Origin: Stutzerimonas stutzeri TS44
Lineage (GTDB): Bacteria; Pseudomonadota; Gammaproteobacteria; Pseudomonadales; Pseudomonadaceae
Reading direction: 5' to 3'
Assembly: GCA_000263395.1 (NCBI GenBank)
Contig: AJXE01000001.1
Location: forward strand, 62,001-126,000
Length of the DNA stretch: 64,000 nucleotides
Shown: positions 1 to 10,488 of the stretch, piece by piece
Numbering within the stretch: the first letter of the stretch is position 1
Layout: each line of letters begins with the position of its first letter
Program-made: the position numbers and the translations under genes
Notes under the pieces: generated by a model
What the model was told of the DNA's origin: nothing
The model's database searches: none
What the model saw: the letters and a program-made list of their open reading frames with translations, nothing else

Positions 1-653
1 AGCGACGCCTGCAGTGCCGCGAACGCTGCGACATCTCGTAGCGGCACGTGCAGCACCAGCGGTCCGTCAAGCTCGATCCACAGACCGCCACGGTTGCGCT
101 CGACGCGCTCGACGCGCCCCTCGACCAGAGCGAAGCCGCCGGCGCGAATCTCCCGCGCCTGCCGCAGCGGTGGCCGCTTCCAGAGACCTCGATGCTGTTG
201 GCGCGCCTGCGCCTCGGCGGCGCGATGGCAGTCGACCAGTTCGGTATTGGGCGCCACCGCGACGAAGAAGCCGAGCCCCTGCGCCAGCAATGCTGCCTCC
301 AGGTTGTTGCCCTGGGCGTCGTAGGCGTGCGCCAGTACGCGACCGTAGCGATCACGCGCCTCGCGCCCCATGCGCAGGCCGAGCCGGTCGTCACTGGCCG
401 TCACCAGTTGCTGCAGATGGCTGCGCGCCGCATCTGCCAGTGGCTCGCCGGCGCGGCCCTTGCGCCCCAGCTCCGGCGTGTTCAGGCCGATCAGGCGAAC
501 GCTGCGACCATCGGTCAGGCGCAGGGTATCGCCATCGACGACCTGCGCCACCGCGAACTGTGGCAGGCGTTCCGGCGTCGGGCAGAACGCCTGCGCCGAC
601 CCGCTGCAAACGACGGAAACGAAAAAGGCGCCCACCAGGGACGCCTTTTTCAT
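1..653 (-). CDS. Staphylococcal-nuclease-like (thermonuclease family) secreted protein, partial
   Basis: The reading frame is open from an ATG at 653 to the left edge, so the C-terminal end is missing; 217 codons are visible. The N-terminus looks like a Sec signal peptide (KK, a hydrophobic stretch, then AQA at about residue 22). The mature part carries SNase-fold motifs: VVDGDTLRL, then RLIGLNTPELG, then DRYGRVLAHAY, and a late HRGLWK. This pattern is typical of Ca2+-dependent phosphodiesterases that cut DNA or RNA outside the cytoplasm; exact substrate is inferred only. It lies 38 bp behind rpmE on the same strand, as a probable nuclease gene does in other pseudomonads. Its first codons coincide with a terminator-like hairpin, so its expression may depend on read-through. 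Confidence 0.85.
   Translation of the reverse strand, partial: MKKASLVGAFFVSVVCSGSAQAFCPTPERLPQFAVAQVVDGDTLRLTDGRSVRLIGLNTPELGRKGRAGEPLADAARSHLQQLVTASDDRLGLRMGREARDRYGRVLAHAYDAQGNNLEAALLAQGLGFFVAVAPNTELVDCHRAAEAQARQQHRGLWKRPPLRQAREIRAGGFALVEGRVERVERNRGGLWIELDGPLVLHVPLRDVAAFAALQAS
621..651 (-). terminator. rpmE intrinsic terminator overlapping the nuclease start codon
   Basis: On the minus strand a GAAAAAGGCG arm pairs with CGCCTTTTTC, with an inner CCC/GGG pair and one bulged base. The 3' arm ends in five T, followed by GTTTCC. It lies 41 bp behind the rpmE stop. The same bases encode codons 1-11 of the downstream nuclease, including the start codon. Confidence 0.65.
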
Positions 654-691
654 ATGCTCGGAGAACCGCACGGGATTCCCTATACGCCAGC

Positions 692-904
692 TTACTTGGC
701 GCCGAACACACCGAAACGCTGCTTGAAGCGATCGATACGGCCGCCGGTATCCAGTACCTTCTGCTTGCCGGTGTAGAACGGGTGGCACTCGGAGCACACG
801 TCGATGCTCAGGTTCTTGCCCAGCGTGGAGCGGGTCTTGATGACGTTGCCGCAGCTGCAGGTGGCGTCGATTTCGACGTAGTTCGGATGGATATCGGCTT
901 TCAT
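692..904 (-). CDS. rpmE: 50S ribosomal protein L31 (zinc-binding form)
   Basis: The 70-residue protein starts [12 protein letters not shown] and ends in the FGVFGAK tail expected for bacterial L31. Cys16, Cys18, Cys37 and Cys40 (CSC...CSEC) make it the zinc-ribbon C+ type, not the zinc-independent paralogue. It sits at the central protuberance of the large subunit, bridging to the small subunit. The ATG at 904 was chosen because it gives the exact family length; an open frame continues upstream to 1030 without family similarity. It is divergent from priA, the usual order in pseudomonads. Confidence 0.97.
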   Translation of the reverse strand: MKADIHPNYVEIDATCSCGNVIKTRSTLGKNLSIDVCSECHPFYTGKQKVLDTGGRIDRFKQRFGVFGAK

Positions 905-971
905 GATGAATCCTCTGGATTGCGTGCCGCCACCCGACCCTATGCCGAGTACCGCACGAATTAGGGCGCGA

Positions 972-999
972 ATAATACCAGAGCGCCAAGGTGATGCAA
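972..999 (-). promoter_or_regulatory. Candidate sigma-70 promoter for rpmE
   Basis: Read on the minus strand, TTGCAT (994-999) and TATTAT (972-977) are 16 bp apart, giving a leader of about 60 nt before rpmE. The match is good for both boxes; no experiment supports it here. Confidence 0.5.
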
Positions 1000-1077
1000 G
1001 CGCAGGCCATCGCCACGAAGGCAGCGGCACGCGCGGCGATCGTTTACCATCGGCGCCCGCCCTCCAGGGATTGCCGC

Positions 1078-3300
1078 GTGCCCACGACCATCCTTCGCCT
1101 GGCCCTGCCCTCGCCGCTGCGCCGCCTGTTCGACTACCTGCCGCCGGCCGGCTGCGCGACCGCCGCGCTGCAACCGGGCGTGCGCCTGCGCGTACCCTTC
1201 GGCCGACGCGAGGTGGTGGGCGTGCTGGTCGAGCTGGACGACCATAGCGAAGTGCCTGCAGCCAAGCTCAAGCCCGCGCTCGAACTGCTCGACCGCCAGC
1301 CGCTGCTGCCCGCCGCGCTGTTCCGGCTCTGCCTGTGGGCCGCCCAGTACTACCAGCACAGCCTCGGCGAGACCTTCAGCTGGGCACTGCCGGTGCTGCT
1401 GCGCCAGGGCGAACCGGCGGAAGCGCGGCAGGAGCGCTTCTGGCAGCTGGCCGAAGGCGCGCGCGCCGACGATCCACGCCTGGCACGCGCGCCACGCCAG
1501 CGCGAAGCACTCCAGACCATCGCCCAGCACCCGCACGGCGTAGCGCACAGCCTGCTCGGCAAGCTGCAGCTGAACCGCGACAGCCTCGAACTGCTGCTGG
1601 AAAAACGCCTGCTGCGCATCGAGAACCGGCGCCTCAGCCAGCCACGTAGTCACAGCGGCAGCTGGCTGCTGCAATCGGAGCTGGCGCTCAACGGCGAACA
1701 ACGCGCGGCCTTCGAGGCCATACGCGCGGGGCTTGGCGGCTTCCAGGCGTTTCTACTCGCCGGCGTGACCGGCAGCGGCAAGACCGAGGTCTACCTGCAG
1801 CTGATCCATCAGGTGCTTGCAGCCGGCAAACAGGCGCTGGTGCTGATTCCGGAAATCAACCTCGGACCACAGACGCTGGCGCGCTTCGAGCAGCGCTTCA
1901 ACGCCCGCATCGCCCTGCTGCACTCCAGCGTGAACGACCGCGAGCGCCTGGACGCCTGGCTCGCGGCCCGCGACGGCGAAGCGGATATCGTCATCGGTAC
2001 GCGCTCGGCACTGTTCACGCCGCTGAAGAACCCCGGCCTGATCATCATCGATGAGGAACACGACGCCTCCTATAAACAGCAGGAGGGCCTGCGCTACCAC
2101 GCCCGCGACCTCGCGCTGCTGCGCGCCCGCCAGGAGAACCTGCCGATCGTGCTCGGCTCGGCCACGCCATCGCTGGAGAGCCTGCACAACGCCCACGCCG
2201 GCCGCTACGCACTGCTCAAGCTGACCCGTCGCGCCGGTGGCGCCCAGCCACCGCGCTTCCTGCGCCTGGACGTCAAGAGCCGCCCGCTCGATTCGGGCAT
2301 CTCCGGCCCGCTGCAGCAGGCCATCGCGCAGACCCTGGCGGCCGGACAGCAGGTGCTGGTGTTCCTCAACCGCCGCGGCTTCGCCCCGACGCTGCTGTGC
2401 CACGACTGCGGCTGGCTCAGCCAGTGTCCGCGCTGCGATGCGCGCATGACCCTGCACCAGCGCCACCACGAATTGCGCTGCCACCACTGCGGGCACGTCG
2501 AACGTCCGCCGAGCAACTGCCCGCAGTGCGCCAAGGTCGATCTGCGCCCGGTGGGCGCCGGCACCGAACGCGCCGAGGAGCGGCTCGGCATCCTCTTCCC
2601 CGATTACCCGGTGCTGCGCATCGATCGCGACAGCACCGCCCGCAAGGGCGCGATGGAGCAGCTGTTCGGCACCATCAACCGCGGCGAGCCGTGCCTGCTG
2701 GTCGGCACGCAGATGCTCGCCAAGGGCCATCACTTCCCGCGCGTGACGCTGGTAGCAATCCTCGACGCCGATGGCGGGCTGTTCTCCGCCGACTTCCGCG
2801 CCAGCGAACGCATGGCGCAGCTGATCGTTCAGGTCGCCGGACGCGCCGGACGCGCCGAGGAGCCCGGGCGGGTGATCATCCAGACTCATCTGGCCGATCA
2901 TCCGCTGCTGGTGCAGCTCACCGAGCAAGGCTATTTCGCCTTCGCCGAGCAGGCGCTTTCCGAGCGCCGCGCCGCCGGCCTGCCGCCATTCAGCCATCTC
3001 GCACTGCTGCGCGCCGAGGCGCACAAGCCCGGCCAGGCGGAAGCATTTCTCGATCAGGCCTGCGGTCTGGCCGAACGCCTGCTGGACGAACTGCAGCTCG
3101 GCGGCATCGAGCTGCTCGGCCCGGTGCCCGCGCCGATGGAACGCCGCGCCGGACGCTACCGCGCGCAGCTGCTGCTGCAAGGCAATAGCCGCGCGCCCCT
3201 GCACCGACTGATGAGCGCCTGGCTGGTGCAGCTCGAGCAGTTGCCGGGCGGACGGGCGGTGCGCTGGTCGCTGGATGTCGATCCGATCGATCTTTTCTAG
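1078..3300 (+). CDS. priA: Primosomal protein N' (replication restart helicase PriA)
   Basis: A 740-residue superfamily 2 DNA helicase that recognises abandoned replication forks and reloads DnaB. The N-terminal 3'-DNA-binding region is followed by Walker A GSGKT (residues 232-236), the DEEH box (325-328), and a zinc-binding segment of four CxxC pairs beginning at Cys441/Cys444 and Cys450/Cys453. Helicase motifs V-VI ([13 protein letters not shown], then VQVAGRAGR) follow. The GTG at 1078 was chosen over the in-frame ATG at 991 because it has AGGGA 7 nt upstream and gives the usual family length (about 740). It is divergent from rpmE and upstream of argS. Confidence 0.97.
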   Translation: MPTTILRLALPSPLRRLFDYLPPAGCATAALQPGVRLRVPFGRREVVGVLVELDDHSEVPAAKLKPALELLDRQPLLPAALFRLCLWAAQYYQHSLGETFSWALPVLLRQGEPAEARQERFWQLAEGARADDPRLARAPRQREALQTIAQHPHGVAHSLLGKLQLNRDSLELLLEKRLLRIENRRLSQPRSHSGSWLLQSELALNGEQRAAFEAIRAGLGGFQAFLLAGVTGSGKTEVYLQLIHQVLAAGKQALVLIPEINLGPQTLARFEQRFNARIALLHSSVNDRERLDAWLAARDGEADIVIGTRSALFTPLKNPGLIIIDEEHDASYKQQEGLRYHARDLALLRARQENLPIVLGSATPSLESLHNAHAGRYALLKLTRRAGGAQPPRFLRLDVKSRPLDSGISGPLQQAIAQTLAAGQQVLVFLNRRGFAPTLLCHDCGWLSQCPRCDARMTLHQRHHELRCHHCGHVERPPSNCPQCAKVDLRPVGAGTERAEERLGILFPDYPVLRIDRDSTARKGAMEQLFGTINRGEPCLLVGTQMLAKGHHFPRVTLVAILDADGGLFSADFRASERMAQLIVQVAGRAGRAEEPGRVIIQTHLADHPLLVQLTEQGYFAFAEQALSERRAAGLPPFSHLALLRAEAHKPGQAEAFLDQACGLAERLLDELQLGGIELLGPVPAPMERRAGRYRAQLLLQGNSRAPLHRLMSAWLVQLEQLPGGRAVRWSLDVDPIDLF

Positions 3301-3356
3301 CGGCAAGCCGAACGCCGGCCGTGGCCTGCCACCGGTGGCTTGAAGCTTGTCGCTGC
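3299..3356. repeat. CAAGCTT-type palindromic repeat, copy 1 (behind priA)
   Basis: The left arm (CGGCAAGCCG, 3301-3310) begins at the priA stop codon. The right arm (3334-3356), read in reverse complement, is GCAGCGACAAGCTTCAAGCC. The two arms are imperfect inverted repeats and match the copies at 28167-28208 and 41234-41335. There is no T-run after the right arm; the argS -10 box follows within 4 bp. Confidence 0.55.
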
Positions 3357-3359
3357 TTC

Positions 3360-3365
3360 TATAAT
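3360..3365 (+). promoter_or_regulatory. Candidate -10 box for argS
   Basis: A perfect TATAAT lies 38 bp before the argS ATG. The only good -35-like hexamer, TTGAAG at 3340-3345, is just 14 bp upstream and falls in the repeat arm. The spacing is too short for a standard sigma-70 promoter, so the -35 element is uncertain. Confidence 0.4.
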
Positions 3366-3402
3366 GCCGGGTTTTCGCGCAAGCCCGCCGACCGAGCCGA
3401 TC

Positions 3403-5142
3403 ATGAAAGACAGCATTCGCCACCTGATCCAGCAAGCCCTCGACCGCCTGACCGCCGACGGCGTGCTGCCTGCTGGCCTGAGCCCGACGATCCAGGTAGA
3501 AAACACCAAGGACAAGAGCCACGGCGACTTCGCCAGCAACATCGCGATGATGCTGGCCAAGCCCGCCGGCCTGAAGCCACGTGAACTGGCCGAGAAGCTG
3601 ATCGCCGCGCTGCCGCAGGATGCCCAGGTCAGCAAGGTGGAGATCGCCGGCCCGGGCTTTCTCAACTTCTTCCAGAACACCGCTGCCCTTGCCGAACGCC
3701 TCGAGGCGGCCCTGGCCGATCCGCAGCTGACGGTGTGCAAGGCCGGTGCCGCGCAGCGCGTGGTGATCGACCTGTCGTCGCCGAACCTGGCCAAGGAAAT
3801 GCACGTCGGCCACCTGCGCTCGACCATCATCGGCGACGCCGTCGCGCGCGTGCTGGCCTTCCTCGGCGACGACGTGATCCGGCAGAACCATGTCGGCGAC
3901 TGGGGCACGCAGTTTGGCATGCTGCTGGCCTACCTCGAGGAGCAGCCGGCGGCCGCCGAAAGCGAGCTGGCCGATCTCGAGCAGTTCTACCGCGCGGCGA
4001 AGAAGCGCTTCGACGAATCCACCGGGTTCGCCGACCGCGCCCGCGAGCTGGTGGTTCGCCTGCAGGCCGGCGATACCGAGTGCCTGCGCCTGTGGCAGCG
4101 TTTCAACGACGTTTCGCTGAGCCACTGCCAGGCCGTCTACGACCGCCTCGGCGTCAGCCTGAGCCCGGCCGATGTCAAGGGCGAGAGCGCCTATAACGCC
4201 GAGCTGCCGGGCATCGTCGAGGCCCTGCGCGCCAAAGGCCTGCTGACCGAGGACGACGGCGCCCAGTGCGTGTTCCTCGACGAATTCAAGAACGCCGAGG
4301 GCAACCCGCTGCCGGTGATCGTGCAGAAGGCCGGCGGCGGCTACCTCTACGCCACCACCGACCTCGCCGCCATGCGCTACCGCAGCGAGGTGCTGCACGC
4401 CGACCGCGTGCTGTACTTCGTCGACCAGCGCCAGGCGCTGCATTTCCAGATGGCCTTCGAAGTGGCGCGCCGCGCGGGCTTCGTGCATGACGGCATGCAG
4501 CTCGAGCACATGGGCTTCGGCACCATGAACGGCGCCGATGGCCGGCCGTTCAAGACCCGCGACGGCGGCACGGTGAAGCTGATCGACCTGCTGGATGAAG
4601 CCGAGCAACGCGCCTATAGCCTGGTGAAGGAGAAGAACCCGGAGCTCGATGAAAGCGAGCTGCGCCAGATCGCCCGCGCCGTGGGCATCAGCGCGGTGAA
4701 ATACGCCGACCTGTCCAAGCACCGCACCAGCGACTACCGCTTCAACTTCGAGCTGATGCTCAGCTTCGAAGGCAACACCGCGCCGTACCTGCTGTATGCC
4801 TACACCCGCGTGGCCAGCGTGTTCCGCAAACTGGGCAAGGGCATCGACGAAACCGCCGGCCACATCCGTTTGGAAGCCGAGCAGGAGCTGGCGCTGGCCG
4901 CCCGCCTCGCGCAGTTCGGCGAAGTGCTGAACAACGTTGCCGCCAAGGGCGAACCGCACCAGCTGTGCAGCTACCTCTATGACCTGGCCGGGCTGTTCTC
5001 CAGTTTCTACGAGCATTGCCCGATCCTCGGCGCCGACCAACCGGAGCAGAAAGACAGCCGCCTGCGTCTGGCGGCCCTGACCGGCAAGACCCTCAAGCAG
5101 GGCCTGGAGCTGCTCGGCCTGGAACCGCTGGAGCGGATGTAA
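3403..5142 (+). CDS. argS: Arginyl-tRNA synthetase
   Basis: A 579-residue class I aminoacyl-tRNA synthetase that charges tRNA-Arg in the cytoplasm. The N-terminal tRNA D-loop-binding (Add1) region is followed by the catalytic core with HVGH at 134-137 and the [18 protein letters not shown] segment that stands in for KMSKS. The C-terminal DALR anticodon-binding domain ends in LGLEPLERM. The ATG at 3403 gives the family length; an upstream in-frame ATG at 3340 would add 21 unrelated residues. The stop abuts the GTG start of the SPOR-domain gene with no gap, so the two are probably co-transcribed. Confidence 0.98.
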   Translation: MKDSIRHLIQQALDRLTADGVLPAGLSPTIQVENTKDKSHGDFASNIAMMLAKPAGLKPRELAEKLIAALPQDAQVSKVEIAGPGFLNFFQNTAALAERLEAALADPQLTVCKAGAAQRVVIDLSSPNLAKEMHVGHLRSTIIGDAVARVLAFLGDDVIRQNHVGDWGTQFGMLLAYLEEQPAAAESELADLEQFYRAAKKRFDESTGFADRARELVVRLQAGDTECLRLWQRFNDVSLSHCQAVYDRLGVSLSPADVKGESAYNAELPGIVEALRAKGLLTEDDGAQCVFLDEFKNAEGNPLPVIVQKAGGGYLYATTDLAAMRYRSEVLHADRVLYFVDQRQALHFQMAFEVARRAGFVHDGMQLEHMGFGTMNGADGRPFKTRDGGTVKLIDLLDEAEQRAYSLVKEKNPELDESELRQIARAVGISAVKYADLSKHRTSDYRFNFELMLSFEGNTAPYLLYAYTRVASVFRKLGKGIDETAGHIRLEAEQELALAARLAQFGEVLNNVAAKGEPHQLCSYLYDLAGLFSSFYEHCPILGADQPEQKDSRLRLAALTGKTLKQGLELLGLEPLERM

Positions 5143-5814
5143 GTGGCTGCGCGCAAGAAGGCCGCCCCCAAGCGCGGCGCCAGTCGTTACCAGGCGCCGA
5201 CGAAGAAGGCCGTCCCCGGCTGGATCTGGCTCGCCTGTGGTCTGGTGATCGGCGGTTTCATCGTCTTCCTGGCCAGCCTGGAGCCGGGTGGCGACGAGGT
5301 GAAACGCAACAAGGAAGCCCCCAAAGCCGCGATCAAGGAGCAGCCCAAGCGCAGCACGGCGACAAGCGAGCAGCCGAGCAAGCCCAAGTACGACTTCTAC
5401 ACGCTGCTGCCGGAATCGGAAGTGATCCTGCCGCCGGAAACCAAGCAGCCGGAGCCGCCGCCGAGCAAGCCGGTGACGCCGGCCGAAGCGGCCAAGCTCG
5501 ACGAAGCCCGCGCCCTGGCCGCCCTCAGCGGTCAGGTTCCGCCGCCGCCACCGACCGTGGCCAAGGCGCCGGTGACGCAGTATTTCCTCCAGGCCGGCTC
5601 GTTCCGCCAGCAGGCCGAGGCGGAAAAGGTGCGCGCGCAGATCATCCTGCTCGGCCAGGATGTGCGCGTGGAGAACGTCAGGGTGCGCGACGAGCCGTGG
5701 TTCCGTGTGCTGGTCGGGCCATACAGCAGCCGTGAACAGCTGGGCGCGGCGCAGAAGACCCTGGCCGCCAGCGGCTATAAGAACCTGCTGCTGCAACAGC
5801 GCCAGGTTCGCTGA
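5143..5814 (+). CDS. SPOR-domain inner-membrane protein (FtsN-like)
   Basis: A 223-residue protein with a short basic cytoplasmic head, one transmembrane segment at about residues 25-44, a Pro/Lys/Glu-rich periplasmic linker, and a C-terminal SPOR domain from about residue 145 (QYFLQAGSFRQQ ... FRVLVGPYSS). SPOR domains bind denuded peptidoglycan glycan at the division septum. The layout is FtsN-like, and this gene follows argS in other pseudomonads. Assigning it as the division activator FtsN is inference. The start is a GTG directly after the argS TAA. A strong terminator follows. Confidence 0.9.
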   Translation: MAARKKAAPKRGASRYQAPTKKAVPGWIWLACGLVIGGFIVFLASLEPGGDEVKRNKEAPKAAIKEQPKRSTATSEQPSKPKYDFYTLLPESEVILPPETKQPEPPPSKPVTPAEAAKLDEARALAALSGQVPPPPPTVAKAPVTQYFLQAGSFRQQAEAEKVRAQIILLGQDVRVENVRVRDEPWFRVLVGPYSSREQLGAAQKTLAASGYKNLLLQQRQVR

Positions 5815-5824
5815 AACGAAAAAC

Positions 5825-5848
5825 GCCGGGCTCGACCCGGCATTTTTC
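5825..5848 (+). terminator. Intrinsic terminator of argS-SPOR unit
   Basis: GCCGGG (5825-5830), a 5-nt loop and CCCGGC (5836-5841) are followed by ATTTTTC, 10 bp behind the SPOR gene stop. Confidence 0.8.
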
Positions 5849-5871
5849 TGCTTGCGTTACTGCGCGGCCGC

Positions 5872-6843
5872 TCAGGTCTCGCGTGGTGCGTAGGCGAAGA
5901 CGTCGGCGCGCATCTGATGCGGGTCCATGCCGGCCGCCACCAGCGCATCCAGCGTGCCGTAGACCATCGAGGGTGAGCCGCTGGCGTAGACGTGCAGCTT
6001 GCCGAGGTCGCTGAAATCCTCGCGAATCGCCTCGTGCAGCAGCCCACAGCGCCCCGTCCAGCCACAGACCTCGCTGACCACCCGATGCAGGTGCAGGTTG
6101 GCCATGCCCTGCCACTGTTCCCAGTGCGGCAGGCGGTAGAAATCCTCCGGCCGGCGCACGCCCCAGTACAGATGCACCGGATGCGCGAAACCGGCGGCGC
6201 GGCAGTATTCGATCAGGCTGTGCATCTGCGCCATGCCGGTACCGGCGGCGACCAGCACCAGCGGGCCGTCCGGCAGCTCGGCCAGATGGGTATCGCCGAA
6301 CGGTAGCCGCACACGGGCGAAACCCTGGCGACGCACATGCGCCAGCAGTTCGATCGCCGAACCCTCGCGCGCCAGCACGTGCAGCTCCAGCTCACGTCCG
6401 CGCCCCGGCGCCGAGGCCAGGGAAAACGCCGACCACTCGCCATCGGCGCGCTGCAGCAGCAGGTACTGCCCGGCGTAATAGCGCGGCTGTTTGCCGGCCG
6501 GCAGGCGCAGCAACAGGCGCACCACGTCGCCACCCGCGTCCTCGTAACCGCTCAGTTGGCAGCTCAGCTCGCGCACCGGCAGCTCGCCGGGCGCCAGCAC
6601 GCCGTCCCAGTGCAGTACGCAGTCTTCCAGCGGTTCGGCCAGGCAGGCGAGCAACTCGCCGTGGTCGCGCTCTTCGCCGCCCTGGCGCACGCGCCCCTCG
6701 ACCAGCAGCGAAGCGCAGATATGGCAGTTGCCGTTGCGACAGCTCTGCGGGCACTCGTAACCCAGACGCCGGGCGGCGTCGAGGATGCGTTCGCCGGGAC
6801 CTACGTCGAGTACCGCCCCGGATGGCTGCAAGGTCACTTTCAT
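5872..6843 (-). CDS. 2Fe-2S ferredoxin / FAD-NAD(P)H oxidoreductase (glucoseen-reductase-like)
   Basis: A 323-residue flavoprotein. The N-terminal plant-type ferredoxin domain (about 1-90) carries CRNGNCHIC, the Cx4Cx2C cluster ligands, and a fourth Cys in LLACLAEP. An FAD-binding barrel follows (YYAGQYLLLQ, then FSLASAP), then an NAD-binding domain with VLVAAGTGMAQM. Such proteins pass electrons from NAD(P)H through FAD to a 2Fe-2S centre. Annotation as CDP-6-deoxyglucoseen reductase is by similarity and the partner is unknown. It sits 50 bp downstream of ubiD in the same direction, so a role with prenylated-flavin decarboxylation or ubiquinone synthesis is possible but unproved. The ATG at 6843 is used; a GTG two codons upstream (6849) is also plausible. 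Confidence 0.85.
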   Translation of the reverse strand: MKVTLQPSGAVLDVGPGERILDAARRLGYECPQSCRNGNCHICASLLVEGRVRQGGEERDHGELLACLAEPLEDCVLHWDGVLAPGELPVRELSCQLSGYEDAGGDVVRLLLRLPAGKQPRYYAGQYLLLQRADGEWSAFSLASAPGRGRELELHVLAREGSAIELLAHVRRQGFARVRLPFGDTHLAELPDGPLVLVAAGTGMAQMHSLIEYCRAAGFAHPVHLYWGVRRPEDFYRLPHWEQWQGMANLHLHRVVSEVCGWTGRCGLLHEAIREDFSDLGKLHVYASGSPSMVYGTLDALVAAGMDPHQMRADVFAYAPRET

Positions 6844-6893
6844 GTGCACGTCGTTTCTTCAAATGAGCGGGTTGGCCCGCCTCTGTGGTTATT

Positions 6894-8360
6894 TCAGTCG
6901 ATGCCCAGCTGCGACCAGAGTTCGTCGACCCGCCGCTTCACCGCCTCGTCCTGGACGATGGCGCGACCCCACTCGCGGCTGGTCTCGCCCGGCCACTTGT
7001 GGGTCGCATCCAGGCCCATCTTCGAGCCCAGGCCGGAAACCGGCGAGGCGAAGTCCAGGTAGTCGATCGGCGTGTTGTCGATCAGCACCGTATCGCGCTT
7101 GGGGTCCATGCGCGTGGTGATCGCCCAGATCACATCGTTCCAGTCGCGCGCATTGATGTCGTCGTCGGTGACGATGACGAACTTGGTGTACATGAACTGG
7201 CGCAGGAAGCTCCACACGCCGAGCATCACCCGCTTGGCGTGGCCGGGGTACTGCTTCTTCATGGTCACCACCGCCATGCGGTAGGAGCAACCTTCGGGCG
7301 GCAGGTAGAAGTCGACGATCTCCGGGAACTGCTTCTGCAGGATCGGCACGAACACTTCGTTCAACGCCACGCCGAGCACGGCCGGCTCATCCGGCGGGCG
7401 GCCGGTGTAGGTACTGTGGTAGATCGGATTGCGCCGATGGGTGATGCGCTCGACGGTGAACACCGGGAAGCGGTCGACCTCGTTGTAGTAGCCGGTGTGG
7501 TCGCCGTACGGCCCTTCGTCGGCCATTTCACCGGGGTAGATGTGCCCCTCGAGGACGATCTCGGCATAGGCCGGCACCTGCAGATCGGAACCGCGCGCCT
7601 TGACCAGCTCGCTGCGCGAGCCGCGCAGCAGGCCGGCGAAGGCGTATTCGGAGAGGGTGTCCGGCACCGGCGTGACCGCGCCGAGAATGGTCGCCGGATC
7701 GGCGCCCAGCGCCACGGCCACCGGATACGGGCGGTCCGGGTATTTCTCGCACCACTCGCGATAATCCAGCGCGCCGCCGCGATGGCTGAGCCAGCGCATG
7801 ATCACCTTGTTGCGGCCGATCACCTGCTGGCGGTAGATGCCGAGGTTCTGCCGTTCCTTGTTCGGGCCTTTGGTGATGGTCAGGCCCCAGGTGATCAGCG
7901 GCGCGGCATCGCCCGGCCAGCAGTGCTGCACCGGAATCTTTGCCAGATCGACGTCGTCGCCTTCGAGCACCACTTCCTGGCAGGGCGCATCCTTGAGCAC
8001 CTTGGGCGCCATGCTGATGACCTTCTTGAAGATCGGCAGCTTGCTCCAGGCGTCCTTGAGCCCCTTCGGCGGCTCCGGCTCCTTGAGGTAGGCCAGCAGC
8101 TTGCCGATCTCGCGCAGTTCGCTCACCGCCTCGGCGCCCATGCCCAGCGCAACGCGCTGCGGGGTGCCGAACAGATTGCCGAGTACCGGCATGGCGAAAC
8201 CGGTCGGGTTCTCGAACAGCAGCGCCGGGCCCTGCTTGCGCAGGGTGCGGTCGCAGATCTCGGTCATTTCCAGAACGGGAGACACGGCCGCCGTGACGCG
8301 CTTGAGTTCACCGCGTTGTTCCAGGCCGCTGATAAAGTCGCGCAGATCGCGATACTGCAT
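6894..8360 (-). CDS. ubiD: 4-hydroxy-3-polyprenylbenzoate decarboxylase
   Basis: At 488 residues it matches the UbiD family (about 490-500). It decarboxylates 3-polyprenyl-4-hydroxybenzoate in ubiquinone synthesis, using prenylated FMN made by UbiX. The first residues, [21 protein letters not shown], and internal segments such as [24 protein letters not shown] and the [19 protein letters not shown] block are family hallmarks. The ATG at 8358-8360 was chosen because family similarity begins there; the open frame extends 22 codons further. Neighbours are rho upstream and the ferredoxin-flavoprotein gene downstream. Confidence 0.96.
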   Translation of the reverse strand: MQYRDLRDFISGLEQRGELKRVTAAVSPVLEMTEICDRTLRKQGPALLFENPTGFAMPVLGNLFGTPQRVALGMGAEAVSELREIGKLLAYLKEPEPPKGLKDAWSKLPIFKKVISMAPKVLKDAPCQEVVLEGDDVDLAKIPVQHCWPGDAAPLITWGLTITKGPNKERQNLGIYRQQVIGRNKVIMRWLSHRGGALDYREWCEKYPDRPYPVAVALGADPATILGAVTPVPDTLSEYAFAGLLRGSRSELVKARGSDLQVPAYAEIVLEGHIYPGEMADEGPYGDHTGYYNEVDRFPVFTVERITHRRNPIYHSTYTGRPPDEPAVLGVALNEVFVPILQKQFPEIVDFYLPPEGCSYRMAVVTMKKQYPGHAKRVMLGVWSFLRQFMYTKFVIVTDDDINARDWNDVIWAITTRMDPKRDTVLIDNTPIDYLDFASPVSGLGSKMGLDATHKWPGETSREWGRAIVQDEAVKRRVDELWSQLGID

Positions 8361-8442
8361 GCTTGAGCCTCGCATGGGCCGGCAGGGTCGAGGCGCAAAG
8401 TTTAGCGCCCACGTCGGGTTTTCCAAAACCTGCAGACAGACG

Positions 8443-8464
8443 AAGGCCGGGTTTCCCCGGCCTT
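8443..8464. terminator. Hairpin behind rho
   Basis: AAGGCCGGG and CCCGGCCTT form a perfect 9-bp stem with a 4-nt loop, 19 bp behind the rho stop. No T-run follows on either strand, so it may be an RNA-stabilising or weak terminator structure. Confidence 0.5.
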
Positions 8465-8483
8465 GTTGGCAACGACGTGATGC

Positions 8484-9743
<1,260 letters not shown>

Positions 9744-9927
9744 AGAAAGAGATCAGGAAGGATATAGACAGCGATTAGCTTGAGAAGCCGCGCAACAGGA
9801 GGCGAACGGATTCGCTGGTGCTTCGAGAGGTTGAAGTGCGTCGGCGACGGCATGCAGGGGGCGATCGAAGAAATGATCGCGTGGCCGAATTTAGCACCGC
9901 ATCAACGCAGCGTCCACCCTGGAATGC

Positions 9928-9955
9928 AAAAAGCCCCCGCGGATGCGAGGGCTTT
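9928..9955 (-). terminator. Intrinsic terminator of trxA
   Basis: On the minus strand AAAGCCCTCGC pairs with GCGGGGGCTTT, ending in five T. It lies 18 bp behind the trxA stop. Confidence 0.8.
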
Positions 9956-9973
9956 GCAGGATGCAGCGAAGGC

Positions 9974-10300
9974 TCAGATATTGCTGTCGAGGAACGCCGC
10001 CAGCTGCGACTTCGACAGGGCGCCGACCTTGGTGGCCTCGACGTTGCCGTTCTTGAACAGCATCAGCGTCGGGATGCCACGCACGCCGTACTTGGGCGGG
10101 GTTTCCTGGTTTTCATCGATGTTCAGCTTGCAGACCTTGAGGCGGCCTTCGTAATCCTTGGCGATCTCGTCGAGCACCGGGGCGATCATCTTGCACGGCC
10201 CGCACCACTCGGCCCAGTAATCGACCAGCACGGGGCCGTCCGCCTGGAGAACGTCCTGCTCGAAGCTGCTGTCGCTGACATTGTTGATGTATTCGCTCAT
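9974..10300 (-). CDS. trxA: Thioredoxin 1
   Basis: A 108-residue cytoplasmic thioredoxin with the WCGPC redox centre at 32-36, the cis-Pro motif GIPTLM, and the FKNG turn. It reduces disulfides in ribonucleotide reductase, methionine sulfoxide reductase and others. The ATG at 10300 gives the exact family length; the open frame runs 29 codons further up without similarity. It is divergent from ppx across 188 bp, and trxA-rho is a common adjacent pair. Confidence 0.99.
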   Translation of the reverse strand: MSEYINNVSDSSFEQDVLQADGPVLVDYWAEWCGPCKMIAPVLDEIAKDYEGRLKVCKLNIDENQETPPKYGVRGIPTLMLFKNGNVEATKVGALSKSQLAAFLDSNI

Positions 10301-10488
10301 GGATAGTCTCCAGGGTCTGAACGGAAAGTGGCCGACATGATAGCCCGCCTGCCGGCGGACCGAAAGCCGCAGGGAGCCGGTGGGCATCGCCGGGCCGGCC
10401 CGGCGGCGGCACGCTGCGTCAGCGCCTCACGTTGGCGGATGAATGTCGATCGTGTCACGATGGCGGGGTTCTGCCTCGAGACCAGCCC

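Noticed and set aside
1753-5796. A 1347-codon open frame on the minus strand across priA and argS
   Set aside because: It is antisense to two clearly conserved genes and to the SPOR gene; high G+C removes stop codons from the opposite frame. Composition is low-complexity Ala/Arg/Gln/His typical of shadows.
6885-8366. A 493-codon plus-strand frame over ubiD
   Set aside because: UbiD on the minus strand has all family motifs; the plus frame is a His/Arg-rich shadow.
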